In this document: positions 25,231 to 32,877 of the stretch, one piece after another
Layout: every line of letters starts with the position of its first letter
How positions within the stretch are numbered: position 1 is the stretch's first letter
Assembly: GCF_030441895.1 (NCBI RefSeq)
Contig: NZ_JARJAS010000019.1
DNA length: 64,000 nt
Origin: Enterococcus_D entomosocium
GTDB taxonomy: Bacteria > Bacillota > Bacilli > Lactobacillales > Enterococcaceae
Strand: one strand, 5' to 3'
The notes under the pieces: generated by a model
Seen by the model: the letters and a program-made list of their open reading frames with translations, nothing else
What the model was told of the DNA's origin: nothing
The model's database searches: none
Program-made: the position numbers and the translations under genes

Positions 25231-26982
25231 ATGGAAACAACGACACCAACAGTGAACAAAAACAAATTTAAAATGAAAGACTTTATCCACCTGATCGTCA
25301 GTGTCAATCCCAAGAAAGGCTTGTTTCTTTTAGGGATGCTCTTTAGCCTGATCACGAGTGCCGCCAGTTTGGTCGTGCCGCAGCTGACGAAAACGCTAGT
25401 CGATGCCAGCGGCACCCCCACGTTCAGCACCTCCATGCTGGTCGTTTTGATCCTAGCCTTTGTGCTGCAATTAGGCGTAGGCACTTTAGGCGGCTTTCTC
25501 TTGCGCTATGTGGGAGAAAGTGCCGTGAAAACATTACGAGAACGACTTTGGAAACATCTGCTGCATTTGCCAGTCAGCTATTTTGATGACCATAAGTCGG
25601 GGGAAAGCAGTTCGCGACTCGTTAATGATACTTCCGTGATCAAAGAACTAGTCACCTCGCAATTTCCCAGCTTTGTCACTGGCTTGATCCAATTGGTTGG
25701 TTCGATGATCATCTTGTTTTTGATGGATTGGAAGATGGCGGCGATCATGTTCAGTGCGGTGCCTTTGATCACCTTGATCATGTGGCCGATCGGCAAGATC
25801 ATGTCGAAACTAGGACGCCAACTACAAGCAGCGACTGCCGATTTCAATGCGGATGCCAGCGAAAAACTCTCAGAGATCCGTTTGATCAAAGCCAGCAACG
25901 GAGAAGCTAGTGAACAAGAAAACGGTCGGCGCAACATTGGGGCAATCTTTACCCTCGGGGTCAAGGATGCGAAAGTTAGTGCGATTTTGCAGCCAATCAT
26001 GACGACGGCAATGCTGGGATTACTCGTAGGAATCCTCGGTTATGGCGCGATCCGTGTCCAAGCCGGCACCTTGACGAGTGGCGCATTGATTGCTTTTCTA
26101 CTGTATCTCTTTAATATTATTGCGCCTGTGACGACGTTTGCGATGTTCTTTTCACAAGTCCAAAAAGCGATGGGTGCTACGGAACGGATCCAAGAAATTT
26201 TGGATACGCCGCTGGAGCCGATCCAGGCAGCACCCAAAGCCGCTATCGACGGCGCAGTCCTACGGGCAGAACAGATCGATTTCAGTTACGATCCCAAACG
26301 GCCGATTTTGCAAAACATTTCTTTTGAAGCCAAACCCAACACCGTGATTGCTTTTGCGGGACCAAGCGGCGGCGGAAAATCCACGATCTTCGCTTTACTG
26401 GAACGCTTTTATGAACCCACCAGCGGGCGCTTGCTGATTGGTGAACAGCCGATAGCTGACATTGATCTGCAGGACTGGCGGGCACAGATCGGCTATGTTT
26501 CCCAAGACAGTGCGGTCTTTGCCGGTACGATTCGGGAAAACTTGCAATACGGATTAAGCCGAACACTGTCAGAGGAGGAATTGTGGCAAGGACTGGCATT
26601 GGCTTATGCCGATCAGTTCGTCCAAGAGTTCCCCGAAAAACTAGAAACACAAATCGGCGAACGCGGCGTCAAACTATCTGGCGGGCAAAAACAACGGATC
26701 GCCATCGCACGAGCATTCTTGCGAGACCCCAAGCTGCTGATGCTCGATGAAGCGACCGCCAGCCTAGATTCTCAGTCGGAAGAAAAGGTCCAGCGGGCGT
26801 TGGATCATCTAATGGAAGGGCGCACGACATTAGTGATCGCCCATCGCTTGTCGACCATCGTGGATGCCGATCAAATCTACTTTATAGAAAAAGGTACCAT
26901 TACCGGTCAAGGTACCCATGCAGAATTGATCAACAATCACCCGCTTTATGCTGCCTACGTGAATGAACAAATGATCAATTAA
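25231..26982 (+). CDS. ABC-type multidrug exporter half-transporter (LmrA/BmrA type)
   Basis: The 583-residue protein joins an N-terminal six-helix membrane domain (about residues 20-310) to a C-terminal ATPase. The ATPase has Walker A GPSGGGKST, signature LSGGQKQR and Walker B LLMLDEATASLD, followed by the H-loop in VIAHRLST. Such half-transporters work as homodimers and export drugs or lipids. GGAGGAAAACGA precedes the ATG at 25231. It is the second gene of the MarR cassette, which suggests that a transported compound is also the inducer. Confidence 0.92.
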   Translation: METTTPTVNKNKFKMKDFIHLIVSVNPKKGLFLLGMLFSLITSAASLVVPQLTKTLVDASGTPTFSTSMLVVLILAFVLQLGVGTLGGFLLRYVGESAVKTLRERLWKHLLHLPVSYFDDHKSGESSSRLVNDTSVIKELVTSQFPSFVTGLIQLVGSMIILFLMDWKMAAIMFSAVPLITLIMWPIGKIMSKLGRQLQAATADFNADASEKLSEIRLIKASNGEASEQENGRRNIGAIFTLGVKDAKVSAILQPIMTTAMLGLLVGILGYGAIRVQAGTLTSGALIAFLLYLFNIIAPVTTFAMFFSQVQKAMGATERIQEILDTPLEPIQAAPKAAIDGAVLRAEQIDFSYDPKRPILQNISFEAKPNTVIAFAGPSGGGKSTIFALLERFYEPTSGRLLIGEQPIADIDLQDWRAQIGYVSQDSAVFAGTIRENLQYGLSRTLSEEELWQGLALAYADQFVQEFPEKLETQIGERGVKLSGGQKQRIAIARAFLRDPKLLMLDEATASLDSQSEEKVQRALDHLMEGRTTLVIAHRLSTIVDADQIYFIEKGTITGQGTHAELINNHPLYAAYVNEQMIN

Positions 26983-26996
26983 AGAATAAAAACTAG

Positions 26997-27033
26997 AAAA
27001 AAAACTGCTTATTGATGGATAAGCAGTTTTTTT
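26997..27033. terminator. Bidirectional terminator
   Basis: AAAAAAACTGCTTAT and ATAAGCAGTTTTTTT form a perfect stem with T runs both ways, between the converging ABC exporter and coiled-coil genes. Confidence 0.9.
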
Positions 27034-27036
27034 CTA

Positions 27037-27402
27037 TTAGCCAACGGCTGAATGTTGCTTCTCTTCACGCGCCACAGGCACTTGATTCCCTCGCTGTAAT
27101 TCTTTCAGCACCTGGTTTTCTGCCCGCAATAAATCCCTTTCGCTTTGGGCAGTAGCAAGCTTTCCTTGATAGACCAAGACTTCTTCTTGGTAGGTTTTGG
27201 CGGTCTTTTGGACTTCTTCTTCTAACTGATCGATTTTATGGGTCAATTCTTGATTGATCTGTTCATATTTTAGGTAAAGCTTTTGGGCATTTTCGATATT
27301 CGTTTGTTCCAAATTCGCTTTGCTGGATACTCGGGTAGCCAAATAAGTAAGTACACCAGTAATGAGTGACGGCAAGACAACTGTTACGATCGATGTATCC
27401 AT
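27037..27402 (-). CDS. Membrane-anchored coiled-coil protein of unknown function
   Basis: The 121-residue protein has one hydrophobic segment near the N-terminus (about residues 5-25, VTVVLPSLITGVLTYLATRV). It is followed by about 75 residues of strong heptad-like coiled coil (INQELTHKIDQLEEEVQKTA, SERDLLRAENQVLKELQ) and a short polar tail. No known domain is recognised. GGGGGAGGATC precedes the ATG. It is divergent from the Xre/ImmA pair and shares with it a 160-bp region holding four operator copies, so it is very likely the target of that repressor. Small phage or ICE membrane proteins can look like this, but no phage gene is nearby. Confidence 0.75.
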   Translation of the reverse strand: MDTSIVTVVLPSLITGVLTYLATRVSSKANLEQTNIENAQKLYLKYEQINQELTHKIDQLEEEVQKTAKTYQEEVLVYQGKLATAQSERDLLRAENQVLKELQRGNQVPVAREEKQHSAVG

Positions 27403-27422
27403 GATCCTCCCCCATTCTTTTT

Positions 27423-27529
27423 GATACGATTCATATCATCTGTTTCCAGTATAAAAGATACGATTCGTATCGTCAACTGATGTGATATTTTTTATATCAA
27501 ATAATACAAAAATAGATACAAATTATATC
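27423..27529. promoter_or_regulatory. Four-copy operator array between the coiled-coil and Xre genes
   Basis: Four 15-bp sites of the pattern GATAY-N5-RTATC type are present: GATACGATTCATATC (27423-27437), GATACGATTCGTATC (27457-27471, a perfect 7-1-7 palindrome), GATATTTTTTATATC (27484-27498) and GATACAAATTATATC (27515-27529). Centres are 34, 27 and 31 bp apart, about three helical turns. The last copy lies just upstream of the -10 TATACT (27538-27543) of the Xre gene. Copies 1 and 2 lie where the promoter of the leftward gene should be. Confidence 0.8.
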
Positions 27530-27565
27530 CAACGTGCTATACTACAAAAAAGGAGGCGATCACTC

Positions 27566-27898
27566 ATGCTTGGCGAACGGCTAAGAACACTCAGACTACG
27601 AACCAACCAAACCCAACAGCAGATCGCAGATCAGCTAGGGATCACCCGCGCAGCGTATTCGCATTTCGAAAATGATCGTAACGAACCCGATGGCGAGACC
27701 ATCGTCAAACTCGCGGAGATTTTTCAAGTATCCACCGATTTTTTATTAGGCAGACAAGTCCCGGCAGGCTTTACGCCGCCCTCTGCAAAAGTTCAAACCG
27801 TTGCGGCCCATATTGATGATGACGTCACCGATGAGCAGATGGAAGATATCCTCAGCTACATTGAATTTATAAAACAGCGGCACGCCCAAAAGGAATGA
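27566..27898 (+). CDS. Xre-family repressor (ImmR/CI type)
   Basis: The 110-residue protein begins MLGERLRTLRLRTNQTQQQI with an HTH_3 domain (residues 5-60, ADQLGITRAAYSHFENDRNEPD, IFQVSTDFLLGR). It ends in a short acidic helix (DEQMEDILSYIEFIKQRH), the usual shape of ImmR-like repressors that are inactivated by an ImmA protease. AAAAAAGGAGGCGATC precedes the ATG. The stop lies next to the start of the ImmA-like gene. The four palindromic sites upstream are the obvious targets. Confidence 0.88.
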   Translation: MLGERLRTLRLRTNQTQQQIADQLGITRAAYSHFENDRNEPDGETIVKLAEIFQVSTDFLLGRQVPAGFTPPSAKVQTVAAHIDDDVTDEQMEDILSYIEFIKQRHAQKE

Positions 27899-27903
27899 TG
27901 GAA

Positions 27904-28380
27904 ATGGATAAAGTAGAAGAACTGATGGCCGCCTACCCAGACTTGCACTTTATTTTCGATAAAAATATGCCTGATGGTCAGCAAGGATTGTACATCGATC
28001 ACCATATTTACTTGAACCCTGACCAATCACAAGAAGACCTCTTGAGCACCATCGGTGAAGAAATCGGTCATTATTTGACCAGTGCTGGCGACATTACCGC
28101 CCAAGACACCAACGAAAAACGCAAACAAGAACGCAAAGCCCGTGACATTGGTTCTGCGATCGTGGTCACGCCCTATGATATCATCGCTTGTTTTGAAGAA
28201 GGCTGCAAAACGTTGGCGGCATGCGCTGATTTTTTAGGTGTCCCCCCACAAACCTTCAAAGACGCAGTCACCTATTATGCTCGCCGCTTTGACGGTATCA
28301 AAACCGAAGAAAACTATACCTTGTTTTTCCATATCGACGGCACGATTGAAGTTGTCAAAACCTTTGGCAATCAAGGTTAA
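27904..28380 (+). CDS. ImmA/IrrE-type metallopeptidase-like protein
   Basis: The 158-residue protein has the phage/ICE ImmA motif GEEIGHYLTSAGDI, with E52-E53-I-G-H56 in place of HExxH. The Glu-for-His change at the first position is usual in this branch. A second conserved block, KQERKARDIGSAIVVTPYDI, follows. Such proteins cleave the partner repressor after a stress signal. The C-terminal half is longer than the minimal domain. Starts at 27895 and 27898 overlap the repressor stop (ATGA); I prefer 27904, which has AAAAGGA at 9 nt. It ends at a strong terminator. Confidence 0.85.
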   Translation: MDKVEELMAAYPDLHFIFDKNMPDGQQGLYIDHHIYLNPDQSQEDLLSTIGEEIGHYLTSAGDITAQDTNEKRKQERKARDIGSAIVVTPYDIIACFEEGCKTLAACADFLGVPPQTFKDAVTYYARRFDGIKTEENYTLFFHIDGTIEVVKTFGNQG

Positions 28381-28393
28381 GCCTTTTTTGCAC

Positions 28394-28451
28394 AAAAACA
28401 GACGTTCCTTTCCTGCTGCTAAATTCAGCGTTTACGGAACGTCTGTTTTTT
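28394..28451. terminator. Bidirectional terminator
   Basis: AAAAACAGACGTTCC and GGAACGTCTGTTTTTT form a perfect stem. The 27-nt loop contains a smaller GCTG/CAGC stem. Confidence 0.85.
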
Positions 28452-29262
28452 ATCCTTGCATGTTGACCCGCATCAATACGCGGTTCGGTCGATAGTTTTC
28501 TGAGGATTGATGAACCAGCGCGCCTTCCTCAAAACGATACAAATTGTATCCATAGCGTTCTTCAAAACGGACCATCCCCTCGCCTTCATCTTCCCCGACA
28601 AACGACATACTTGCCACAGTATAGTAAGGAATCCCTGCGATCGTTCCCGTAAATGCATGATGGGTATGTCCACTGAGAATACAAGAGATCTGATACTGCT
28701 GCAATAATGCCACCAAACGATTGGCACCGGCCCATGCCGGCGTGCTTGCTTGATAAGGCAACAAATGATGGTGCGTCACAAAAACGATCTTTTTCTCTTT
28801 GAGCTGCGCCAGCGTGGCTTGCAGCCATTCAAACTGTCGTTCATCTACGATACCGTCGGCATAGCCATAGCAGGAATTATCGAAAGTCACGATCGCCAAT
28901 GTCTCCGTTTCATAGACTTGATTAAAAGGCGTATCACTGGCCGTTTCAACTGACTTACCTTGCCAGCCTTGGCGAAAATGCCGTTTGATATCGTGATTAC
29001 CTAGCGTTACCACGATCGGCACTGAGCCAAAGGCTTTTTCTAAATATTGCTTCAAAGAGGCATAATCGGCAGGCGCGCCATCTTCGGTCAAATCGCCACT
29101 GATCACCACCAAATCGATCGCCCCTCGCGCCTTGGCATCTTGGATACACTCTTCAAGAGGAATCAAGGGATTTTGCATGGCTGCCAGCATTCCTTGATAC
29201 CCTTCCTCACAAGGCAGGTAACTTTCTCGAAAATGGATATCTGATATATGCAATATATTCAT
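28450..29262 (-). CDS. Calcineurin-like metallophosphoesterase (Icc/CpdA-like)
   Basis: The 270-residue protein has all five metal motifs: D8-x-H10 in SDIHF, VISGDLTEDG, LGNHD, VTHHHLLP and LSGHTHHAF. The family includes cAMP phosphodiesterases and glycerophosphodiesterases. It starts 4 nt after the second phnE stop with only a weak GAGA ribosome site, so it is translationally coupled to the phosphonate-type ABC operon. That context suggests it acts on an imported phosphonate or phosphodiester, which is an inference. Confidence 0.87.
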   Translation of the reverse strand: MNILHISDIHFRESYLPCEEGYQGMLAAMQNPLIPLEECIQDAKARGAIDLVVISGDLTEDGAPADYASLKQYLEKAFGSVPIVVTLGNHDIKRHFRQGWQGKSVETASDTPFNQVYETETLAIVTFDNSCYGYADGIVDERQFEWLQATLAQLKEKKIVFVTHHHLLPYQASTPAWAGANRLVALLQQYQISCILSGHTHHAFTGTIAGIPYYTVASMSFVGEDEGEGMVRFEERYGYNLYRFEEGALVHQSSENYRPNRVLMRVNMQG

Positions 29263-29266
29263 AGGT

Positions 29267-30049
29267 TTATCTCAATTTCTTTCTGATGATTCCAGTCAAC
29301 TGGTCTAATAAGAAGACGGTCACAACGACGCCCAACAAAATAATACTTACCTTGCTCCAGGTTCTGGTTTGAATAGCAAAAATCAATGGTGCACCGATCC
29401 CGCCAGCACCGACTAACCCTAACGTTGCCGCACTGCGGACCGCAATTTCAAAATGATTCAATGCAAAGGAACTATAGATGGGTGCTAAGTAAGGGACCCG
29501 CACGAAAAACATCGTCTGCCAAAAGTTGGCACCAACTGCTTGCATCTCTTCCGTCAAGCGCTCATCCATGGCTTCCATTTCTTCCGTGAACAGCTTGCCC
29601 AGCATACCGATCTGGTGGACACCGATCGCCATAACCCCAGCGAAAGGTCCCGGACCTACCACACGGACAAAAATAATCGCATAAACTAGCTCTGGAAATG
29701 CCCGCAAGATATTGCAGATCATTTTGCCGATCTTCGCGACCCACGGCGCAGAAGACCATAGGTTGGCGGCACTCAGCAAGGTCACCGGTATCGCGCAGAC
29801 TGTTGCGATCATCGTTCCTAGACAGGCGATCCCGATCGTCAGTAACAATAAGCTCCACAGATCCTCCCCGCTACCGTCGTAAAAGAAAGACCAGTCTGGC
29901 TGACTCAACCCTTGCAGGACATCTCTTCCCATCGCTAAGGAAAAAGTACTCAATCCGGAATAATCCAGCGTCGCTGCAGATAATGCCAGTAAGATAGCAA
30001 AGAGTCCCCATAACAGCCAAGTCGTTTTCTTCACTTCTCTGATCATCAT
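29267..30049 (-). CDS. phnE: Phosphonate-type ABC transporter permease PhnE (second)
   Basis: The 260-residue protein has five or six membrane segments and the BPD_transp_1 coupling region (TEEMQAVGANFWQTMFFVRV) of the PhnE family. The ATG forms a four-base ATGA overlap with the stop of the first phnE gene, and GGAGGTCATTCCT lies upstream. With its partner it makes a heterodimeric channel for phosphonates or a related phosphorus compound. Confidence 0.9.
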   Translation of the reverse strand: MMIREVKKTTWLLWGLFAILLALSAATLDYSGLSTFSLAMGRDVLQGLSQPDWSFFYDGSGEDLWSLLLLTIGIACLGTMIATVCAIPVTLLSAANLWSSAPWVAKIGKMICNILRAFPELVYAIIFVRVVGPGPFAGVMAIGVHQIGMLGKLFTEEMEAMDERLTEEMQAVGANFWQTMFFVRVPYLAPIYSSFALNHFEIAVRSAATLGLVGAGGIGAPLIFAIQTRTWSKVSIILLGVVVTVFLLDQLTGIIRKKLR

Positions 30050-30825
30050 AGGAATGACCTCCTTACCCGCTCACTTAGAAAATCAACGATCGCTACCGTT
30101 AGCAAAATCGTCAAGATAATGATCGAGACCCGTTCATAATTCAACAATGCCAATGAGGCGTTCAAGATGACCCCGATCCCGCCGGCACCAACATATCCTA
30201 ACACCGTCGAAGCTCGAACATTGACTTCAAAGGCATAAAAAGTATAGCTGGCAAACTGGCTGATGACTTGAGGTATGATCGCCCAAACAGTCACTTGAAA
30301 TTTATTTGCCCCTACCGCCGCCGCTGCTTCGATTGGCGCAAAATCAATGGTTTCGATCGCTTGGAACATCAGCTGTGAAACCATCCCAAAGGTAAAGACC
30401 GCGATGGTCAAAACACCAGTGGCTTCACCGATCCCAAAAATCGCTACGAACAATGCCGCCAACAATAAATTGGGGATCGTCCGCACCAGACCTAAGAGAA
30501 AACGCATCGGCACAGAGACCCACCGGCTTTCTGTCACGACTGTCGTCGCCAACAGACTCACCGGTATCGCTGCGACTACTCCTAAAACAGTTCCTAAAAA
30601 GGACATTTGCAATGTCTTGATCAAGGGCATCATCAGTTGCGGTAAATAACTAAAATCCGGATGCAAAAATCGAGCCATGAAAGCCGTCATCTGGCTTCGA
30701 TTCGACCACACTTGTGCAAAATCAGCCCCCGTGATCCAGGCACTGCTTTGAAAAAAGAGCAGCAATAAAAGAATCAGCAGCAGGTGTTTGTACCAATTAA
30801 AATGAACTGTTTCTTTCAGTTTCAT
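30046..30825 (-). CDS. phnE: Phosphonate-type ABC transporter permease PhnE (first)
   Basis: The 259-residue polytopic protein has the same family pattern as the second permease (VGANKFQVTVWAIIPQV, VLGYVGAGGIGVILN). I place the start at 30825, which has AGGAGAAATCG and gives MKLKETVHFNWYKHLLL. It lies inside the end of phnC, overlapping it by 29 nt. The two permeases are clearly divergent copies. Confidence 0.9.
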   Translation of the reverse strand: MKLKETVHFNWYKHLLLILLLLLFFQSSAWITGADFAQVWSNRSQMTAFMARFLHPDFSYLPQLMMPLIKTLQMSFLGTVLGVVAAIPVSLLATTVVTESRWVSVPMRFLLGLVRTIPNLLLAALFVAIFGIGEATGVLTIAVFTFGMVSQLMFQAIETIDFAPIEAAAAVGANKFQVTVWAIIPQVISQFASYTFYAFEVNVRASTVLGYVGAGGIGVILNASLALLNYERVSIIILTILLTVAIVDFLSERVRRSFL

Positions 30826-31588
30826 CGATTTCTCCTGCCTTTTCTTCAAAAATTGCTTTCCCATAGATTTGTTCTAAACGCTGATCCGTCAAAGCGGCTA
30901 CGTTGCCGTCAAAAACGATTGCACCTGCTTTTAAGGCAATGATCCTTGTTGCATACTGACGAGCCAAGGGAATCGAATGCAGATTGATGACAATCGTTTT
31001 GCCCATTTCTTGATTGATCTTCTTCAAATCCTCCATCACTTTCTCTGTGGTGATGGGATCTAGCGATGCCACGGGTTCATCTGCTAAAATCACTGGTGCT
31101 TGTTGGACCAAGGCACGGGCGATGGATACCCGCTGCTGTTGCCCACCACTCAACTGGTCGCTTCTCGTTTGCAGTTTGTCTGACAAGCCGACAGTCGCTA
31201 GTGCTTCTTTCGTTCTTTCGTAGTCTTCTTTCGTAAACAACCCTAAAATACTTTTCCATGTCCCGTAATACCCCAAACGACCAGATAGCACATTCTTTTG
31301 GACAGTACTACGTTTGACCAAATTGAAGCTTTGGGAGATCAATCCGATTTGTCGGCGAATCAAGCGCAATTCTTTTTTATTGGCTTTCGTGACTGATTTG
31401 CCATCTACCCGGATATCTCCTTCAGTGATTGGCACTAAGCGATTGATCGAGCGCAAAAAGGTACTCTTACCAGCACCGCTCAAACCAATGATTGCCACAA
31501 ATTCTCCTTGTTCAATCGTTACATCTATGTTCTGTAATCCTTTGACCCCATTCGGGTAGACTTTGGATACATTCTCAAAAGTTATCAT
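30797..31588 (-). CDS. phnC: Phosphonate-type ABC transporter ATPase PhnC
   Basis: The 263-residue ATPase has Walker A GLSGAGKST, signature LSGGQQQRVSIARAL and Walker B VILADEPVASLDP. It ends with the usual PhnC tail (DQRLEQIYGKAIF) plus about 15 extra residues that overlap phnE. GGAGAAGACAG precedes the ATG. It is 160 nt downstream of the binding-protein gene. Confidence 0.92.
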   Translation of the reverse strand: MITFENVSKVYPNGVKGLQNIDVTIEQGEFVAIIGLSGAGKSTFLRSINRLVPITEGDIRVDGKSVTKANKKELRLIRRQIGLISQSFNLVKRSTVQKNVLSGRLGYYGTWKSILGLFTKEDYERTKEALATVGLSDKLQTRSDQLSGGQQQRVSIARALVQQAPVILADEPVASLDPITTEKVMEDLKKINQEMGKTIVINLHSIPLARQYATRIIALKAGAIVFDGNVAALTDQRLEQIYGKAIFEEKAGEIDETERNSSF

Positions 31589-31748
31589 CTGTCTTCTCCA
31601 TTATGTAGGGACCGCGGCAAAGTTTCCCCAATCGGTCACGGTCTATCTCACTAAAAAATGCACTGATACTGCGTATTCCACCTATTCCCCTAGTAAATCG
31701 CTGCACATCTCCGTGTCCCGTTATCCTTCTACCGCAATCCCTGATTTT
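31589..31748 (-). other. Intra-operon spacer between phnD and phnC
   Basis: These 160 nt hold no gene that I can support. The only structure I see is a possible GACCG/CGGTC pairing near 31618-31652, without a T run. It may be an mRNA processing or stabilising element that lowers phnCEE expression relative to phnD, or simply degraded sequence. Confidence 0.3.
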
Positions 31749-32681
31749 TTACTCTGCTGCTCGTTTAGTATAGTCGCGAATGGTATCGTAAGCAGAATCA
31801 GCTGCTTCTTCATACCCTTGGTGTCCCCACAAGCTCATTGCTTCGGCGCCTTCTTCATCGTCTGCCATATTCAAGAACACTTCTTTGATCTGCTCTTTTA
31901 GTTCAGCATCCATCGTCGGTTGAACGGCAATGGCGTCATTCGGGATGTCCCCTTCGGTTAAGTAAAGAACTTTTAGATCTTCGAATAAATCGTTATCTGG
32001 GAAGCTTGAAGCAAAGACATTCCGTGCCCCTTGAAACACAAAGGCGGCATCCATCTGACCATTCAAGACTGCAGTGATCTCACTTGGAATATCGTTCACC
32101 GTCGTTAATGTAGCATCCGTCGTTGGATCAACTCCTGCATCTTTCAACTCGGCAACTGGGTAAATATAGCCGCTGGCAGAGTTCGGACTCAATGTAGCGA
32201 TTTTTTTCCCTTTTAAGTCCGTCAATTCTGTCATATCGCTATCCGCACGTACCAAGATCTCCCCTTTGAAGGTATTGGTTTTTTCCCCTTCTAATGGCAA
32301 GCCGGTCTCTGGATCATAGGCACCTAATTGAGAAGTCAAAATCGCTTCTGCTGCATCCATATCTTTGGCTTGAACATAAGCGGCTGGCGGCATGATCCCT
32401 AAATCAACTTGTCCAGAAGCCATCGCTTCTACGATCGTCGAATAATCCGTTGCTAACGTTACTTCTACTTCACGGTCTAATTTTTTTGATAAATACTCAG
32501 CAAACGGTTTTGCTTTGGCTTGCATCGAGCCGTCATTATTGGTCGGTACGAATTGTACCACCAGCTTTTCTTTTTCGGCTGCGGCACTGCTGTCGCTGCT
32601 GCTGCTCCCATTCCCACAGCCGGTCAATGCTGCAACTAACGCAATTCCTAACATTCCTTTAACAATTCGTTTCAATGGCAT
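31749..32681 (-). CDS. phnD: Phosphonate/phosphite-type substrate-binding lipoprotein PhnD
   Basis: The 310-residue protein has a lipoprotein signal with lipobox LTGC (Cys22), then a Ser-rich linker and a PhnD-type periplasmic-binding domain. Recognisable parts are LVVQFVPTNNDGSMQAKAKP, LATDYSTIVEAMASGQVDLG and IATLSPNSASGYIYP (the Ser/Thr/Asn cluster that binds the phosphonate group). GGAGGAGAAAAA precedes the ATG. It is the first gene of the phnD-C-E-E-phosphoesterase operon. The ligand could be a phosphonate, phosphite or a phosphodiester. Confidence 0.92.
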   Translation of the reverse strand: MPLKRIVKGMLGIALVAALTGCGNGSSSSDSSAAAEKEKLVVQFVPTNNDGSMQAKAKPFAEYLSKKLDREVEVTLATDYSTIVEAMASGQVDLGIMPPAAYVQAKDMDAAEAILTSQLGAYDPETGLPLEGEKTNTFKGEILVRADSDMTELTDLKGKKIATLSPNSASGYIYPVAELKDAGVDPTTDATLTTVNDIPSEITAVLNGQMDAAFVFQGARNVFASSFPDNDLFEDLKVLYLTEGDIPNDAIAVQPTMDAELKEQIKEVFLNMADDEEGAEAMSLWGHQGYEEAADSAYDTIRDYTKRAAE

Positions 32682-32717
32682 TTTTTCTCCTCCTAATGGT
32701 TTGAAGCTTTCTTACAT

Positions 32718-32765
32718 TCAAATCATACCAAGTATCCCTTCAAAATGAAGTGACACATGTCCTAT
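32718..32765 (-). promoter_or_regulatory. phn promoter with palindrome
   Basis: On the minus strand TTGGTATGAT gives an extended -10 (about 32723-32728). The perfect palindrome CTTCA-AAA-TGAAG (32738-32750) lies between it and the -35 region. It could bind the divergently coded Crp-family regulator or another factor. Confidence 0.45.
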
Positions 32766-32816
32766 TTTACCTTATTTTTACATACAATTTACATTAGTTT
32801 TTATTTATCGTTCGTG

Positions 32817-32845
32817 TTGAGTCAAAAGGGGAACTAAGCTATACT
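32817..32845 (+). promoter_or_regulatory. Promoter of the Crp-family regulator
   Basis: TTGAGT (32817-32822) and TATACT (32840-32845) are 17 bp apart, 33 nt before the ATG. Confidence 0.65.
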
Positions 32846-32877
32846 TAAAGAAAACCATTCAGGAGTGGCTGATTCCC

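Noticed and set aside
28054..28090. Broken ImmA-like protease lacking HExxH
   Set aside because: The sequence EEIGH is the normal form in many phage/ICE-type ImmA proteins, and the frame is intact, so it is not called a pseudogene.
27037..28380. Prophage or ICE remnant
   Set aside because: Only the repressor/protease pair and one coiled-coil gene are present. There is no integrase, att repeat, structural gene or change of base composition nearby.
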